Positions 52,443 through 62,075 of a stretch of DNA of 64,000 bases are shown here, in pieces. The stretch is from Kushneria phosphatilytica (GTDB lineage Bacteria > Pseudomonadota > Gammaproteobacteria > Pseudomonadales > Halomonadaceae), in assembly GCF_008247605.1 (NCBI RefSeq), contig NZ_CP043420.1, forward strand, positions 2,046,001 through 2,110,000, given 5' to 3'. The notes beneath the pieces were generated by a model. It did not search any database and had not been told where the DNA came from. It saw only the letters and a program-made list of their open reading frames with translations. Both the position numbers and the translations under genes were made by a program. How positions within the stretch are numbered: position 1 is the first letter of the stretch; every line of letters starts with the position of its first letter.

Positions 52443-55400
52443 AGATTCTGACCATCCGGCTGAACAATCTGGCCTCACTGCAAGGGTTTCACTGTGTCGA
52501 GCTGACCACAGGCACCCTGGCCGGTCACAATCTGTTTGCCATTACCGGGCCCACGGGCGCCGGCAAGAGCACGCTACTCGATGCGCTCTGTCTGGCACTT
52601 TACGGCAATACACCCAGATTGCGTCAGGCCCCTTCGAAAGCCTCTACCACCCCTGATGTCGGCAGTGAACAGCTGACGACAGCCGATCCGCGCACCCTGT
52701 TGCGTCGCGGCGAAGGCAGCGGATTTGCCGAAGTCGATTTCGAGGGCTGCGACGGTGAGCACTATCGCGCCCGCTGGTCGGTGCGCCGGGCACGCCAACG
52801 TCCCGATGGCCGTCTGCAATCTGCTGACCAGCAACTGACCCGGATTGCCGATGGCCGAGTGCTGGCCGATAACAAGCGCGAGTTCGAGCAGCAGATCAAT
52901 GAACGCCTGGGACTGAGTTTCACGCAGTTCACACGTGCTGTACTGCTGGCTCAAAGCGAGTTCAGCGCCTTTCTCAAGGCGGATGACAATACGCGCAGTG
53001 AGCTGCTTGAGCGTCTGACCGATACGGCTCTCTATTCCAGACTGTCGATTGCGGCCTATCAACGCACTGCAGCAGCCCAGGGCGAGATAGAACGGCTTGA
53101 AGCGCGACTCGATAGCGCCCTCCCGGCCGATGCCGAGCAGCGTCGGGAGCTTGAGCGCGCCGCTGAACACAGCAGCGCCCTTTTGAGCACACATCAGCGG
53201 AAGCTTGAAGTCCAGCAGCAGCGACATCAGTGGCTGGCGGAAGATGAACGTCTTGAACAGCACTGGCAAGAAGCGCAGCAGCAATGTATCGCTGCCGAAG
53301 CCAACCGGGAGGCGCTGGCCGATACCCGCCATCAGGTCGCCCAATGGCAGGCGCTGAACAGCGTCCGACATGATTTCGAGGCCCAAAAGGAACAATCCCG
53401 CCAGTTAAGTGAACTGCAGCATACCCATACCCGAACAACAGAACGGCTGGCTACGGCCGAAGCCAGTCTCGAACAGGCCATTGCGATCCTTCAGGAGCGG
53501 ACTCAGACACAGCTGGCAGCTCGCGAGGCACGCCAGACCGAGCAGCCAGTGCTTGATCGTCTGTTCGCAAGTGAACAGCGACTGGCCCATCTTGAAGAGA
53601 CCATTCGGGATGAACAGCAGCACAACGAGGCGCTTGAAACACGCATTGATGCGCAGCGCCATGAGCTCAATCGCCTGCGCTATCAGCGCGATACGCAGCA
53701 GCAACAGCTCGATACCCTGTATCAGCGCTTCCCCGGGAATATCGAGGAAGGCGCGTATCACCAACAGTTGTTAACGGCAGCGCAGACGAGCCATCAGCAG
53801 TGGTTGTCACTGCAACAGCTGGAGCAGCAATGGCAGCAATGGGCCACTACCCGCGACCGTTATCAACGCACACAAGAAGAGATCAGCGAGGCTGAATATC
53901 GCCTGGAGAAATTACAGGTGTGCAGCCGCAAGGCTCAAGAGCAGTGCGAGCAGCTTGCAGAGCGCTACAACACGCTTGAGACCAGTATTACCCGTTTACG
54001 TGATGCACGTTCGGATGTCGTTGAGCGGCTACGTGAACAGCTTACCCCCTCAACACCCTGCCCGGTTTGTGGAAGCCTCCAGCATCCGTGGGAGGATCAG
54101 CCCCCGGTACACCCTGCCGAAGCTCAGCTCGAATGCACGCGCGCAGAAGAAGACCGTCAGCTCGAAGAGGCTGCTCAATCACTGGCAGCAGCCGAAGCGG
54201 AAGAACGACATTGCAGCGAAGCCTGTCATACTCTGCAGTCCCGGCTGGCGGGCATGCATGACACCCTGGACGCACTGAAACAGGACACCGCTACCTGCGA
54301 ACGCCCCTTGCAGGACCAGCCACAGGGCCCGGCATTACTTGCGCAAGACAGCGAGCAGGGACGCCAACAACTTGATCACTGGCTCGCCACTGCTCAGAAA
54401 GAGGCAAACGCTCATCAGCAGGCGCTGACACACTTTGAGCAGGCCCGTCGACAACGTGCTCCCCTGGAAGAGGCAGTCACTCGACTTCAACTTGATATCG
54501 AGCGACAGGAAAGCTCGCTCGAACAGCTCAACGAACAGCACAGGGTCCTGACGGAGCAGCTCACCCGGCACCAGACACAACACCACCAGCAGCACGACAG
54601 TCTGAAAGATGAGCTGAGCGGAGATGTCAGCACTGCCGCAAGACGCCAGCGGCTGGATGAAGCGCTGGAAGAACAGAATCACGCTCTGGAAACGGCTCGT
54701 GAGAGTCGGGATCGCCATCAGCAGGCGGTGACCGAACTTCAACAACAGCTCGATCGCCTGCAGACACGCATCGATACCTTGCAGCAATCACTGGCGACCC
54801 ATCAGCAGCGCATTGCACACTGGCGTGAATGGCATCCGCAGATCGATGATGAGCGGCTCGAGGAACTGCTGGCCCTGCCCTCGAATACCATTGGGCAATG
54901 GCAGGAACAGATCGAGGCAGTCGAACAGCACTACCACGAAAGCGAGGTATTGCGCCGCGAACGTTTCGAGACCCTGATGCGCCACAGGCGCGATAAGGTA
55001 GGCAGGGAACTGCTGGGGCCAAAATTCAATCAGGATCAGGGCCCGAGTCGCTGGCGCCCTTGTCTCAATGAAGAAAAGGCTCGCGTCGATAGTCGGCTCG
55101 GCGAACTGCAGATCGCAATACAGGAGGCCCAGCAGCAACGTGACAGCGATATGCAGGCACTGGGAGAGGATGATCGACGGCGCCGCGAAGCCCTTGCTCT
55201 GGAAACCGAGCTCAACGAGGCACGTACGCGCCATCAGCGCCACGGTCGTATCTCGGCATTGATCGGGTCCGCCGATGGGCGAGCCTTTCGTCGGATCGCC
55301 CAGGCCTGGAATCTCGAACGTCTGATCGAACATGCCAATCAGCATCTCAATACCCTGGCGCGTCGCTATCGCCTGGTTCGCGGGGGCAGCCTGCTGGGCC

Positions 55401-55738
55401 TATTGGTGATCGATACCGACATGGGCGATGAGCAGCGATCCGTGCATTCACTTTCAGGTGGAGAAACCTTTCTGGTCTCACTGGCGCTGGCGCTGGGGCT
55501 GGCCTCGATGGCCTCGGATCGGCTCGCCATTGGTACGTTGTTCATCGATGAAGGGTTCGGTAGCCTCGATGCCGCATCGCTGGCACAGGCCATGGATACA
55601 CTGGATGGCTTGCAGGCCCAGGGACGTCAGGTAGGCATTATTTCGCACGTCAGCGAAATGCATGAACGGATTCCGGCTCAGGTACGGGTTACACCACGTG
55701 GCAATGGGACCAGCATGATCACCTGCACACGCACCTGA
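52439..55738 (+). CDS. sbcC: DNA repair exonuclease subunit SbcC (Rad50-like SMC ATPase)
   Basis: A 1099-residue ATPase that partners SbcD. Walker A is ITGPTGAGKSTLLDAL near residues 34-49. The long Gln/Glu-rich coiled coils run from about 180 to 520 and 570 to 900. The zinc hook CPVC sits at 541-544, where two SbcC molecules join. The C-terminus carries the ABC signature LSGGETF, Walker B LFIDEGFGSLD, and the switch His in IISHVSEM. All catalytic parts are intact. The gene converges on the small Cys-rich gene with a gap of only ten bases. Confidence 0.95.
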   Translation: MKILTIRLNNLASLQGFHCVELTTGTLAGHNLFAITGPTGAGKSTLLDALCLALYGNTPRLRQAPSKASTTPDVGSEQLTTADPRTLLRRGEGSGFAEVDFEGCDGEHYRARWSVRRARQRPDGRLQSADQQLTRIADGRVLADNKREFEQQINERLGLSFTQFTRAVLLAQSEFSAFLKADDNTRSELLERLTDTALYSRLSIAAYQRTAAAQGEIERLEARLDSALPADAEQRRELERAAEHSSALLSTHQRKLEVQQQRHQWLAEDERLEQHWQEAQQQCIAAEANREALADTRHQVAQWQALNSVRHDFEAQKEQSRQLSELQHTHTRTTERLATAEASLEQAIAILQERTQTQLAAREARQTEQPVLDRLFASEQRLAHLEETIRDEQQHNEALETRIDAQRHELNRLRYQRDTQQQQLDTLYQRFPGNIEEGAYHQQLLTAAQTSHQQWLSLQQLEQQWQQWATTRDRYQRTQEEISEAEYRLEKLQVCSRKAQEQCEQLAERYNTLETSITRLRDARSDVVERLREQLTPSTPCPVCGSLQHPWEDQPPVHPAEAQLECTRAEEDRQLEEAAQSLAAAEAEERHCSEACHTLQSRLAGMHDTLDALKQDTATCERPLQDQPQGPALLAQDSEQGRQQLDHWLATAQKEANAHQQALTHFEQARRQRAPLEEAVTRLQLDIERQESSLEQLNEQHRVLTEQLTRHQTQHHQQHDSLKDELSGDVSTAARRQRLDEALEEQNHALETARESRDRHQQAVTELQQQLDRLQTRIDTLQQSLATHQQRIAHWREWHPQIDDERLEELLALPSNTIGQWQEQIEAVEQHYHESEVLRRERFETLMRHRRDKVGRELLGPKFNQDQGPSRWRPCLNEEKARVDSRLGELQIAIQEAQQQRDSDMQALGEDDRRRREALALETELNEARTRHQRHGRISALIGSADGRAFRRIAQAWNLERLIEHANQHLNTLARRYRLVRGGSLLGLLVIDTDMGDEQRSVHSLSGGETFLVSLALALGLASMASDRLAIGTLFIDEGFGSLDAASLAQAMDTLDGLQAQGRQVGIISHVSEMHERIPAQVRVTPRGNGTSMITCTRT

Positions 55739-55748
55739 ACCGGGAACG

Positions 55749-56018
55749 TTACAGCATTCGATCGGAATGACCGACCGCATCCCGAATCGGCGCCAGCATG
55801 GCTGCCGTTACCATGGGCGTGCGAGCATGTACGGCATTGCCGGCCCCGCAGCGTCGACAGCACACGTAGTAACCATCATCACGCAATCGTGCCACGGCAA
55901 AACCGAAAAAATGGTACCAGTCGAAATAGCGCTCACTGCGAACCGGTTCACACTGGGTACAACAGAGTTCAATCAGACCATCTTCGCGAATGGAAGCCAC
56001 AATGGGGGACAGGCTCAT
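55749..56018 (-). CDS. Small Cys-rich protein (89 aa, zinc-ribbon-like)
   Basis: The product has two cysteine pairs, ELCCTQCEP near residue 20 and YYVCCRRCGAG near residue 55, flanking a Tyr/Phe-rich stretch (RYFDWYHFFGFAV). This is the usual spacing of a single zinc ribbon. There is no membrane segment. It starts nine bases after AGGAG. No family is recognised. It converges on sbcC. Confidence 0.6.
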   Translation of the reverse strand: MSLSPIVASIREDGLIELCCTQCEPVRSERYFDWYHFFGFAVARLRDDGYYVCCRRCGAGNAVHARTPMVTAAMLAPIRDAVGHSDRML

Positions 56019-56391
56019 GGCGGAGTTCTCCTGAACGGTTCGGACCGGTTATTGTCATTTTCCACCTTCCATCAGGAGTCTAGAGCGCCTTTCCATCCTT
56101 CACAACATTTGTACATTACAGCCAGAATCTCCGACCATTATTGGACAGCGTTTTCTTTCGAAGCAAAGTAATCTTCACTAAATCAGCGCCTGCTGTCCCT
56201 GTATGCTTATGTACTTCATCAGGGGCTTCTCCTGTTCTGAAAGAATGTCTCTCCCTGCACTTGTTGTCATGGCTTCGACATTGACAAGCCAGTCACTGAC
56301 ACCATAGTTTTGTTCGACCGCTGCACCGCTCCGGCCCATCCCTGCGGGCAGCACATAATGACAACACCCGAAAAAACAACAGGGTCTCTAC
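56019..56391. other. 373-base intergenic region upstream of the dpp operon
   Basis: No gene is seen. The left part (56100-56200) is AT-rich and may hold the leftward promoter of the Cys-rich gene. The right part carries a good plus-strand promoter at 56281-56308. The leader between that promoter and the dppA start is about 75 bases long with no obvious hairpin terminator. Confidence 0.5.
56281..56308 (+). promoter_or_regulatory. Sigma70 promoter of the dpp operon
   Basis: A perfect -35 box TTGACA at 56281-56286 and CATAGT at 56303-56308 (four of six to TATAAT) are 16 bases apart. The distance to the dppA start codon is 83 bases. No other likely promoter was seen between here and dppF. Confidence 0.5.
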
Positions 56392-57987
56392 ATGATCAAT
56401 ACCGGAGTTTCCCGCCTGGCACTGATGGGTGCGGTAATGCTGGCTACCGCTGGCACCGCACAGGCCAAAATGCTGACCTATTGCTCGGAAGGCAGCCCCG
56501 AGGGCTTCAATCCGCAGCTCTACACCACCGGCACCACTTTCGACGCCTCTTCCCAGACCATTTATAACCGCCTGGTCGATTTCAAGCCCGGGACTACCGA
56601 GTTGAGACCCAGTCTGGCGAAATCCTGGGAAGTCTCCGACGATGGCAAGACCGTAACCTTCCATTTGCGGCATGGCGTCAAGTTTCAGTCGACCGATTAC
56701 TTTACGCCATCGCGTGAATTCAACGCCGACGACGTGCTCTATTCCTTTAACCGGCAGCTCAATGCTGACGATCCGTGGCATGACGTCAATGGCAGCTATG
56801 AGTACTTTGCTGGCATGGGACTCCCCGATCTGATCGATCATGTCGAGAAGGTCGACGACTATACGGTCAAATTCCATCTGAACCGCCCCTCGGCCCCCTT
56901 CCTGGCCGATATGGCAATGGACTTTGCCTCGATTCTTTCAAAAGAGTATGCCGACCAACTGATGGAGGCCGGCCATCCCGAGCGGATGAATCAGCAACCG
57001 ATCGGCACCGGTCCCTTCACCTTTGCCGGCTATCAGCAGGATGCTTACATCCGTTATCGAGCCAACCCCGATTACTGGCGTGGCAAGGCACCACTGGATC
57101 GACTGGTATTCTCGATTACCCCCGACGCCTCGGTACGCCTGCAAAAGCTCAAGGCCAATGAGTGTCAGATCATGGCCTACCCCAACCCGGCTGATCTGGG
57201 CGAGCTGAAGAACGACAGCAACATCACCATGAAGTCTGCCCCCGGGCTCAATACCGGTTATCTGTTCTTCAATACCACCAAAGCACCTTTCGACAAGCCG
57301 GAAGTCCGTCGTGCGCTCTCCATGGCGGTCAATCGCGAAGCGATCATCGACTCCATTTACAAGGGCGCCGGAACGATTGCCAAAAATCCGATCCCTTCCA
57401 CCATCTGGAGTTATGACGAATCGACCCAGCCGATCGCTTATGATCCGGAGAAGGCAAAAGCGCTGCTCAAGGATGCAGGGGTCAGCAATCTGAGCACCGA
57501 CATCTGGGCCATGCCGGTACAGCGCCCCTACAACCCCAATGCTCGCCGCATGGCGGAGATGATCCAGGCGGATTGGCAGAAGATCGGGGTCAACGCGAAA
57601 ATCGTCTCCTACGAGTGGGGCGAGTATCTGCGCCGCCTCAAGCAGGGCGAGGCGCAGACCGGTCTGATGGGCTGGACCGGTGACAATGGCGATCCTGACA
57701 ACTTCCTGTACACCCTGCTCTCCTGTGATGCTGCGAAGGATGGCTCCAACTACGCCAAGTGGTGTTACAAGCCCTACGACAAGGTGGTCACCGAAGCACA
57801 GACCATCAACGATCGCGACCAGCGCATTCAGCTTTACAAGAAGGCTCAGTCGATCTTTCGTGACCAGCTGCCATGGATGCCCATCGCACACTCGGTGGTC
57901 TACATGCCCATGCGCAGTAACGTCACGGGCTATACCATTCAGCCAACGGGCAGCCATGATTTCTATGGCGTTGACCTGAAGGACTGA
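56392..57987 (+). CDS. dppA: Peptide ABC transporter substrate-binding protein (DppA type)
   Basis: A 531-residue periplasmic binding protein (SBP_bac_5). A signal peptide is clear: basic start, hydrophobic LALMGAVMLATAG and a cut after AQA at residue 25. The mature part begins KMLTYCSEGSPEGFNPQL, typical of DppA. The DppA-like GPF motif is in QQPIGTGPF, and GWTGDNGDPDNF is the pocket loop that reads dipeptides. Two cysteines (SCDAAKD and KWCYKP) can form the family disulfide. Despite this dipeptide-type pattern, the ldcA gene directly downstream suggests murein peptides may also be taken up. Confidence 0.92.
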   Translation: MINTGVSRLALMGAVMLATAGTAQAKMLTYCSEGSPEGFNPQLYTTGTTFDASSQTIYNRLVDFKPGTTELRPSLAKSWEVSDDGKTVTFHLRHGVKFQSTDYFTPSREFNADDVLYSFNRQLNADDPWHDVNGSYEYFAGMGLPDLIDHVEKVDDYTVKFHLNRPSAPFLADMAMDFASILSKEYADQLMEAGHPERMNQQPIGTGPFTFAGYQQDAYIRYRANPDYWRGKAPLDRLVFSITPDASVRLQKLKANECQIMAYPNPADLGELKNDSNITMKSAPGLNTGYLFFNTTKAPFDKPEVRRALSMAVNREAIIDSIYKGAGTIAKNPIPSTIWSYDESTQPIAYDPEKAKALLKDAGVSNLSTDIWAMPVQRPYNPNARRMAEMIQADWQKIGVNAKIVSYEWGEYLRRLKQGEAQTGLMGWTGDNGDPDNFLYTLLSCDAAKDGSNYAKWCYKPYDKVVTEAQTINDRDQRIQLYKKAQSIFRDQLPWMPIAHSVVYMPMRSNVTGYTIQPTGSHDFYGVDLKD

Positions 57988-58056
57988 CACGCATCGATCT
58001 CGCTGCACCGGCCACAAGCCGGTGTGGCGAACGGGCGTCACATCGGACAGCCCATC

Positions 58057-58992
58057 ATGAGCACCCGAATGACTCAGCTATTCGTTCCCGCCCTGTCCCG
58101 GTTGTCTGGCAGCGCCATGACTCTGCTTTCACCGGCCGGTGTGGTGGCTCCGGAAAGAGCGCACGCCACCATGGAAGTACTGCATCAGGCCGGCATTCAC
58201 GCTGAACTGATGCCACGAGCACTGAATCGACATCGTTATCTGGCCGGTACAATCGAAGACCGACTCGAAGATCTGCATGCGGCCTGGCATTCCCCCGATC
58301 TGCGTGGCGTCTGGTGTTTGCGTGGCGGCTATGGCAGTGCTCAGCTGCTCGACGGCATCGACTGGTCACGGATTGGCAAAGCCCCGCTGATCGGTTATTC
58401 GGATATTACCGTGCTGCTGGAGGCCTTTCGTCGACATGGTCGCCACGCCATTCACGCGCCAGTGGCCACCGAGGCGGTACTCGACTGTGGTGACGTCGGC
58501 GCCAACCAACGCCGGGAACACTCACTCGCTTCACTCGCCACGGTGATAGCCGGCGAACCAGGGGCATGGTCACTGCGTCACGTCGCCGGGCCGGATAAGC
58601 TCTGCGAAGGCATATTGGTCGGGGGCAATCTGACCACTCTGGCCAGCATTGCCGGCACACCGGCGGCGCTGACCCTTGATCAGCCGGCCATCCTGCTGCT
58701 GGAAGACGTCGGCGAAGCCGAGTATCGCCTTGAGCGCAGCTTCCATCAGTTGCTTACAAGTCTCGACACCGATCGGCTGCAAGCGGTCTGTCTGGGCAGT
58801 TTCGAGCGCTGCCAGCTGACAGAGGGACAATCGTCGCTCGAGGCCATTTTTCGTGAGTGGCTGGAACCACTTGGCATCGCACTGTATGCCGAGGCTCCCA
58901 TCGGTCATGGCGCCGATAATCATGCCTGGCCCTACGGACGTTCAGCCTCTCTTTCCGCCGAAGTTCTGCGCTGGTCAGCTGACCATGAGTGA
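58057..58992 (+). CDS. ldcA: Muramoyltetrapeptide L,D-carboxypeptidase (S66 family, LdcA/MccF type)
   Basis: A 311-residue cytosolic serine peptidase. The S66 catalytic triad is visible: S115 in LIGYSDIT, the Glu in LLLEDVGEAEYRLER, and the His in APIGHGADNHAWPYG. LdcA removes the terminal D-alanine from murein tetrapeptides in cell-wall recycling; its relative MccF destroys the peptide antibiotic microcin C. The ATG at 58057 is taken because the GTG-led extension at 58024 has no ribosome site. It sits inside a peptide ABC transporter operon, which fits import of murein or antibiotic-like peptides followed by trimming. Confidence 0.88.
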   Translation: MSTRMTQLFVPALSRLSGSAMTLLSPAGVVAPERAHATMEVLHQAGIHAELMPRALNRHRYLAGTIEDRLEDLHAAWHSPDLRGVWCLRGGYGSAQLLDGIDWSRIGKAPLIGYSDITVLLEAFRRHGRHAIHAPVATEAVLDCGDVGANQRREHSLASLATVIAGEPGAWSLRHVAGPDKLCEGILVGGNLTTLASIAGTPAALTLDQPAILLLEDVGEAEYRLERSFHQLLTSLDTDRLQAVCLGSFERCQLTEGQSSLEAIFREWLEPLGIALYAEAPIGHGADNHAWPYGRSASLSAEVLRWSADHE

Positions 58993-59052
58993 CTTTCGCG
59001 CTGTCCGGCCCCTTCGGCTTTTAATGTTCATCTTCATGCGGTGGATTCCGGC

Positions 59053-60066
59053 ATGCTGAATTTTCTGTTTCGCAAACTGTTGATGATTGTGCCGACCTTC
59101 CTGGGCGTCACGATCATTACCTTCGCTCTGGTCCACATGATCCCGGGTGATCCGGTGGCCATCATGGCTGGAGAGCGGGGGCTCTCCCCGGAGCGACACG
59201 CCCAGATGATGGCCCAGTTGGGTCTGGACCGGCCGCTGTGGGAACAATACATGGATTTTCTGTGGCGCTTGCTGCACGGCGATCTGGGGCAGTCACTGGT
59301 GACCCATAACGCCATCCTGAACGAGTTCATGTCACGCTTTCCGGCGACCCTTGAGCTATCGATCTGTGCGCTGATCTTCGCTATCGGGCTCGGTATTCCA
59401 CTGGGCGTCATCGCCGGCATCAAGCGCGGCTCGATTATCGATCATGGCGTCATGGGGACCGCACTGACCGGTTACTCGATGCCGATCTTCTGGTGGGGCC
59501 TGCTACTGATCATTCTGTTTTCCGGCATTCTGGGCTGGACACCGGTTTCAGGCCGTCTCTCTTCTTCGTTCTGGATCGATACTCCCACCCACTTCATGCT
59601 GATCGACACGCTGCTTTCCGATGCGCCGGGTGCCTTTCCGGATGCGCTTCGGCATCTGATTCTGCCGGCCGTCTGTCTGGGTACCATTCCACTGGCGGTA
59701 ATCGCTCGCATGACGCGCTCATCGATACTCGAGGTTCTCGGCGAAGACTATATCCGCACCGCACGAGCCAAGGGACTCGCGCCATGGCGCATTATCGCGA
59801 TCCATGCCCTGCGTAACGCCATGATTCCGGTAACCACGGTTATCGGCTTGCAGATCGGGTTGCTGTTCGCCGGCGCCATCCTGACCGAAACCATCTTTTC
59901 CTGGCCGGGTATCGGCAAATGGCTGATCGACTCTGTCAGCCGGCGTGATTATCCCGCACTACAGGGCGGTATTCTGCTGATCGCCACCATGGTGATGATC
60001 GTCAATCTCGTCGTTGATCTGCTTTATGGTCTGATCAATCCCCGTATTCGACATCAGGCCGAGTGA
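59053..60066 (+). CDS. dppB: Peptide ABC transporter permease DppB
   Basis: A 337-residue inner-membrane permease with six helices. The first helix FRKLLMIVPTFLGVTIITF and the VHMIPGDPVAIMAG motif are typical of DppB/OppB. The EAA loop that docks the ATPase is present in YIRTARAKGLAPWRIIAIHALRNA. The ATG at 59053 follows GGTGGA. It pairs with DppC to form the channel. It begins 61 bases after ldcA, with no terminator between. Confidence 0.95.
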   Translation: MLNFLFRKLLMIVPTFLGVTIITFALVHMIPGDPVAIMAGERGLSPERHAQMMAQLGLDRPLWEQYMDFLWRLLHGDLGQSLVTHNAILNEFMSRFPATLELSICALIFAIGLGIPLGVIAGIKRGSIIDHGVMGTALTGYSMPIFWWGLLLIILFSGILGWTPVSGRLSSSFWIDTPTHFMLIDTLLSDAPGAFPDALRHLILPAVCLGTIPLAVIARMTRSSILEVLGEDYIRTARAKGLAPWRIIAIHALRNAMIPVTTVIGLQIGLLFAGAILTETIFSWPGIGKWLIDSVSRRDYPALQGGILLIATMVMIVNLVVDLLYGLINPRIRHQAE

Positions 60067-60075
60067 GGACTTTCC

Positions 60076-60996
60076 ATGACCCAGGCCAATACCCACACCT
60101 CACCGGATAATCCGACCACCTCGGAAGTACCAGCCGCTCCGCACCCGTTGCGCGAGGTCTGGAGTGACTTCTGTGAAAACCGGGCCGCCCTGGCGGGACT
60201 GATCATCATCGCCATCATTATTACGCTGGCATTGTTGGCCAGTGTCATTGCGCCACACACGCCCATCGAGCAGTTCCGCGACCACGTTCTTCAGCCCCCT
60301 TTCTGGCAGGAAGGCGGTTCTCTGCGCTTTCCGCTGGGGACAGATGATGTCGGGCGTGATGTGCTGTCACGCATCCTGTTTGGTGCCCGGCTTTCCATGA
60401 TGATCGGCGTCATTGTGGTCACCCTGTCACTGGTATTGGGGGTACTGCTGGGGCTGATTGCCGGCTATGTGCGCGGCTGGGTAGACACCACCATCATGCG
60501 CCTGATGGATATCATGCTGTCGATCCCCAGCCTGCTGCTGGCGGTGGTGGTCGTCGCCGTTCTCGGTCCGGGCCTGTTCAATGCCATGCTGGCCATTGCC
60601 ATTGTCTATCTACCGCACTATGTACGCCTGACCCGCGGCTCGGTTATCACCGAACGCAACCGCGATTACGTTGTCGCATCACGCCTGGCCGGTGCCAGCC
60701 CGTTGCGCCTGATGTTCGTGGTGATTCTGCCCAACTGTCTGGCGCCACTGATCGTGCAGGCCACTCTGAGTTTCTCCAATGCCGTGCTGGATGCTGCCGC
60801 ACTGGGCTTTCTTGGGCTGGGCGCTCAGCCCCCCACACCCGAGTGGGGCAGCATGCTGGCCAATGCCAGACAATATGTGCTGGATGCCTGGTGGGTGGTC
60901 ACCTTCCCGGGGCTCGCCATACTGATCACGGTACTGGCTTTCAACATCATGGGCGATGGACTGCGCGACGCCCTCGACCCCCGACTCAAGCGGTGA
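60076..60996 (+). CDS. dppC: Peptide ABC transporter permease DppC
   Basis: A 306-residue permease partner of DppB with six helices and an N-terminal cytosolic tail. LGTDDVGRDVLSRILFGAR and the EAA loop YVVASRLAGASPLRLMFVVILPN are typical. Near the end, AALGFLGLGAQPPTPEWG is the family signature. It lies nine bases after dppB with GAGGA before its ATG. Confidence 0.95.
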   Translation: MTQANTHTSPDNPTTSEVPAAPHPLREVWSDFCENRAALAGLIIIAIIITLALLASVIAPHTPIEQFRDHVLQPPFWQEGGSLRFPLGTDDVGRDVLSRILFGARLSMMIGVIVVTLSLVLGVLLGLIAGYVRGWVDTTIMRLMDIMLSIPSLLLAVVVVAVLGPGLFNAMLAIAIVYLPHYVRLTRGSVITERNRDYVVASRLAGASPLRLMFVVILPNCLAPLIVQATLSFSNAVLDAAALGFLGLGAQPPTPEWGSMLANARQYVLDAWWVVTFPGLAILITVLAFNIMGDGLRDALDPRLKR

Positions 60997-61001
60997 ACCC
61001 G

Positions 61002-62075
61002 ATGACCTCCATGACGACAACACAGACAAAGGGGAACGGACCGCTGCTGGATATTCGTCGCCTCAGCGTTTCCTTCCAGACTCGCAGCGGCCTCTTCCCG
61101 GCTGTCAGCGACATCGATATGACCCTCAACGAGGGAGAAGTACTTGGCGTGGTCGGTGAATCGGGCTCGGGCAAGAGCGTGACCATGCTGGCGATGATGG
61201 GCCTTTTGCCCTTTAACGCCAACATCGAAGCCGATCGTTTCGCCTTTGCCGACAACAACATGCTGACGCTTTCCGATCGTGCTCGGCGCAAGTTGACCGG
61301 CAATGACATCGCCATGATCTTTCAGGAGCCGGCCACCAGTCTTAACCCGAGTTTTACCATCGGCTATCAGATCGACGAGACACTGAAGGTGCATGAAGGA
61401 GGCAGCCGTCGCCAACGTCGGGAGCGAGCCATCGAGCTATTGGACCGGGTCGGCATCCCCGCCCCGACCAAACGACTGGGGGATTACCCCCACCAGCTCT
61501 CGGGTGGCATGAATCAGCGTGTCATGATTGCCATCGCGATCGCTTGTAATCCTCGGCTGCTGATCGCCGATGAACCTACCACGGCACTGGATGTCACCAT
61601 TCAGGCCCAGATTCTCGATCTCCTGCTGCAACTGCAGCAGGAGCGTGGCATGGCAATGATTCTGATCACCCATGACATGGGCGTAGTGGCCGAAGCTGCC
61701 GAGCGCATTTCCGTCATGTATGCCGGTCAGCTGGTTGAAACGGGCTACGCTGGCGAAGTCTTCCATTACCCTCGTCACCCTTATACAGCGGCACTGCTTG
61801 ATGCCCTGCCGGAACGCCATCCCGGCCAGACGCGCCTGCCTACTATCCCCGGCGTGGTACCCGGCATTGCCGATCGGCCGAGCGGATGTCTGTTCAACCC
61901 TCGCTGTCGTTTCGCCCAGGAAGATTGTCGGCAACAACGGCCCGAACTATCGCGTGTCGGAGAAGATGACGATCATCGGGAAAGTACCGGGCATTCCGGT
62001 GAGCATCAGGCCCGCTGTTTTCATCCTCTGGACACCAATGGCCCTACCGAGCCTGTCATGGGAGCCCGCTCATGA
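61002..62075 (+). CDS. dppD: Peptide ABC transporter ATP-binding protein DppD
   Basis: A 357-residue ATPase. The ATG at 61002 is preferred, six bases after the dppC stop with GGTGA before it. Walker A is GESGSGKS at 52-59, the signature LSGGMNQR precedes Walker B LLIADEPTTALD, and H is in LITHDMGV. The C-terminal oligopeptide domain has CLFNPRCRFAQEDC, four cysteines that in this family can bind an iron-sulfur cluster. It pairs with DppF, whose gene overlaps by four bases. Confidence 0.95.
   Translation: MTSMTTTQTKGNGPLLDIRRLSVSFQTRSGLFPAVSDIDMTLNEGEVLGVVGESGSGKSVTMLAMMGLLPFNANIEADRFAFADNNMLTLSDRARRKLTGNDIAMIFQEPATSLNPSFTIGYQIDETLKVHEGGSRRQRRERAIELLDRVGIPAPTKRLGDYPHQLSGGMNQRVMIAIAIACNPRLLIADEPTTALDVTIQAQILDLLLQLQQERGMAMILITHDMGVVAEAAERISVMYAGQLVETGYAGEVFHYPRHPYTAALLDALPERHPGQTRLPTIPGVVPGIADRPSGCLFNPRCRFAQEDCRQQRPELSRVGEDDDHRESTGHSGEHQARCFHPLDTNGPTEPVMGARS

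Noticed and set aside
56938..58041. 367-codon minus-strand frame opposite dppA
   Set aside because: Shadow of dppA; no domain and no ribosome site, while dppA has a signal peptide and family motifs.
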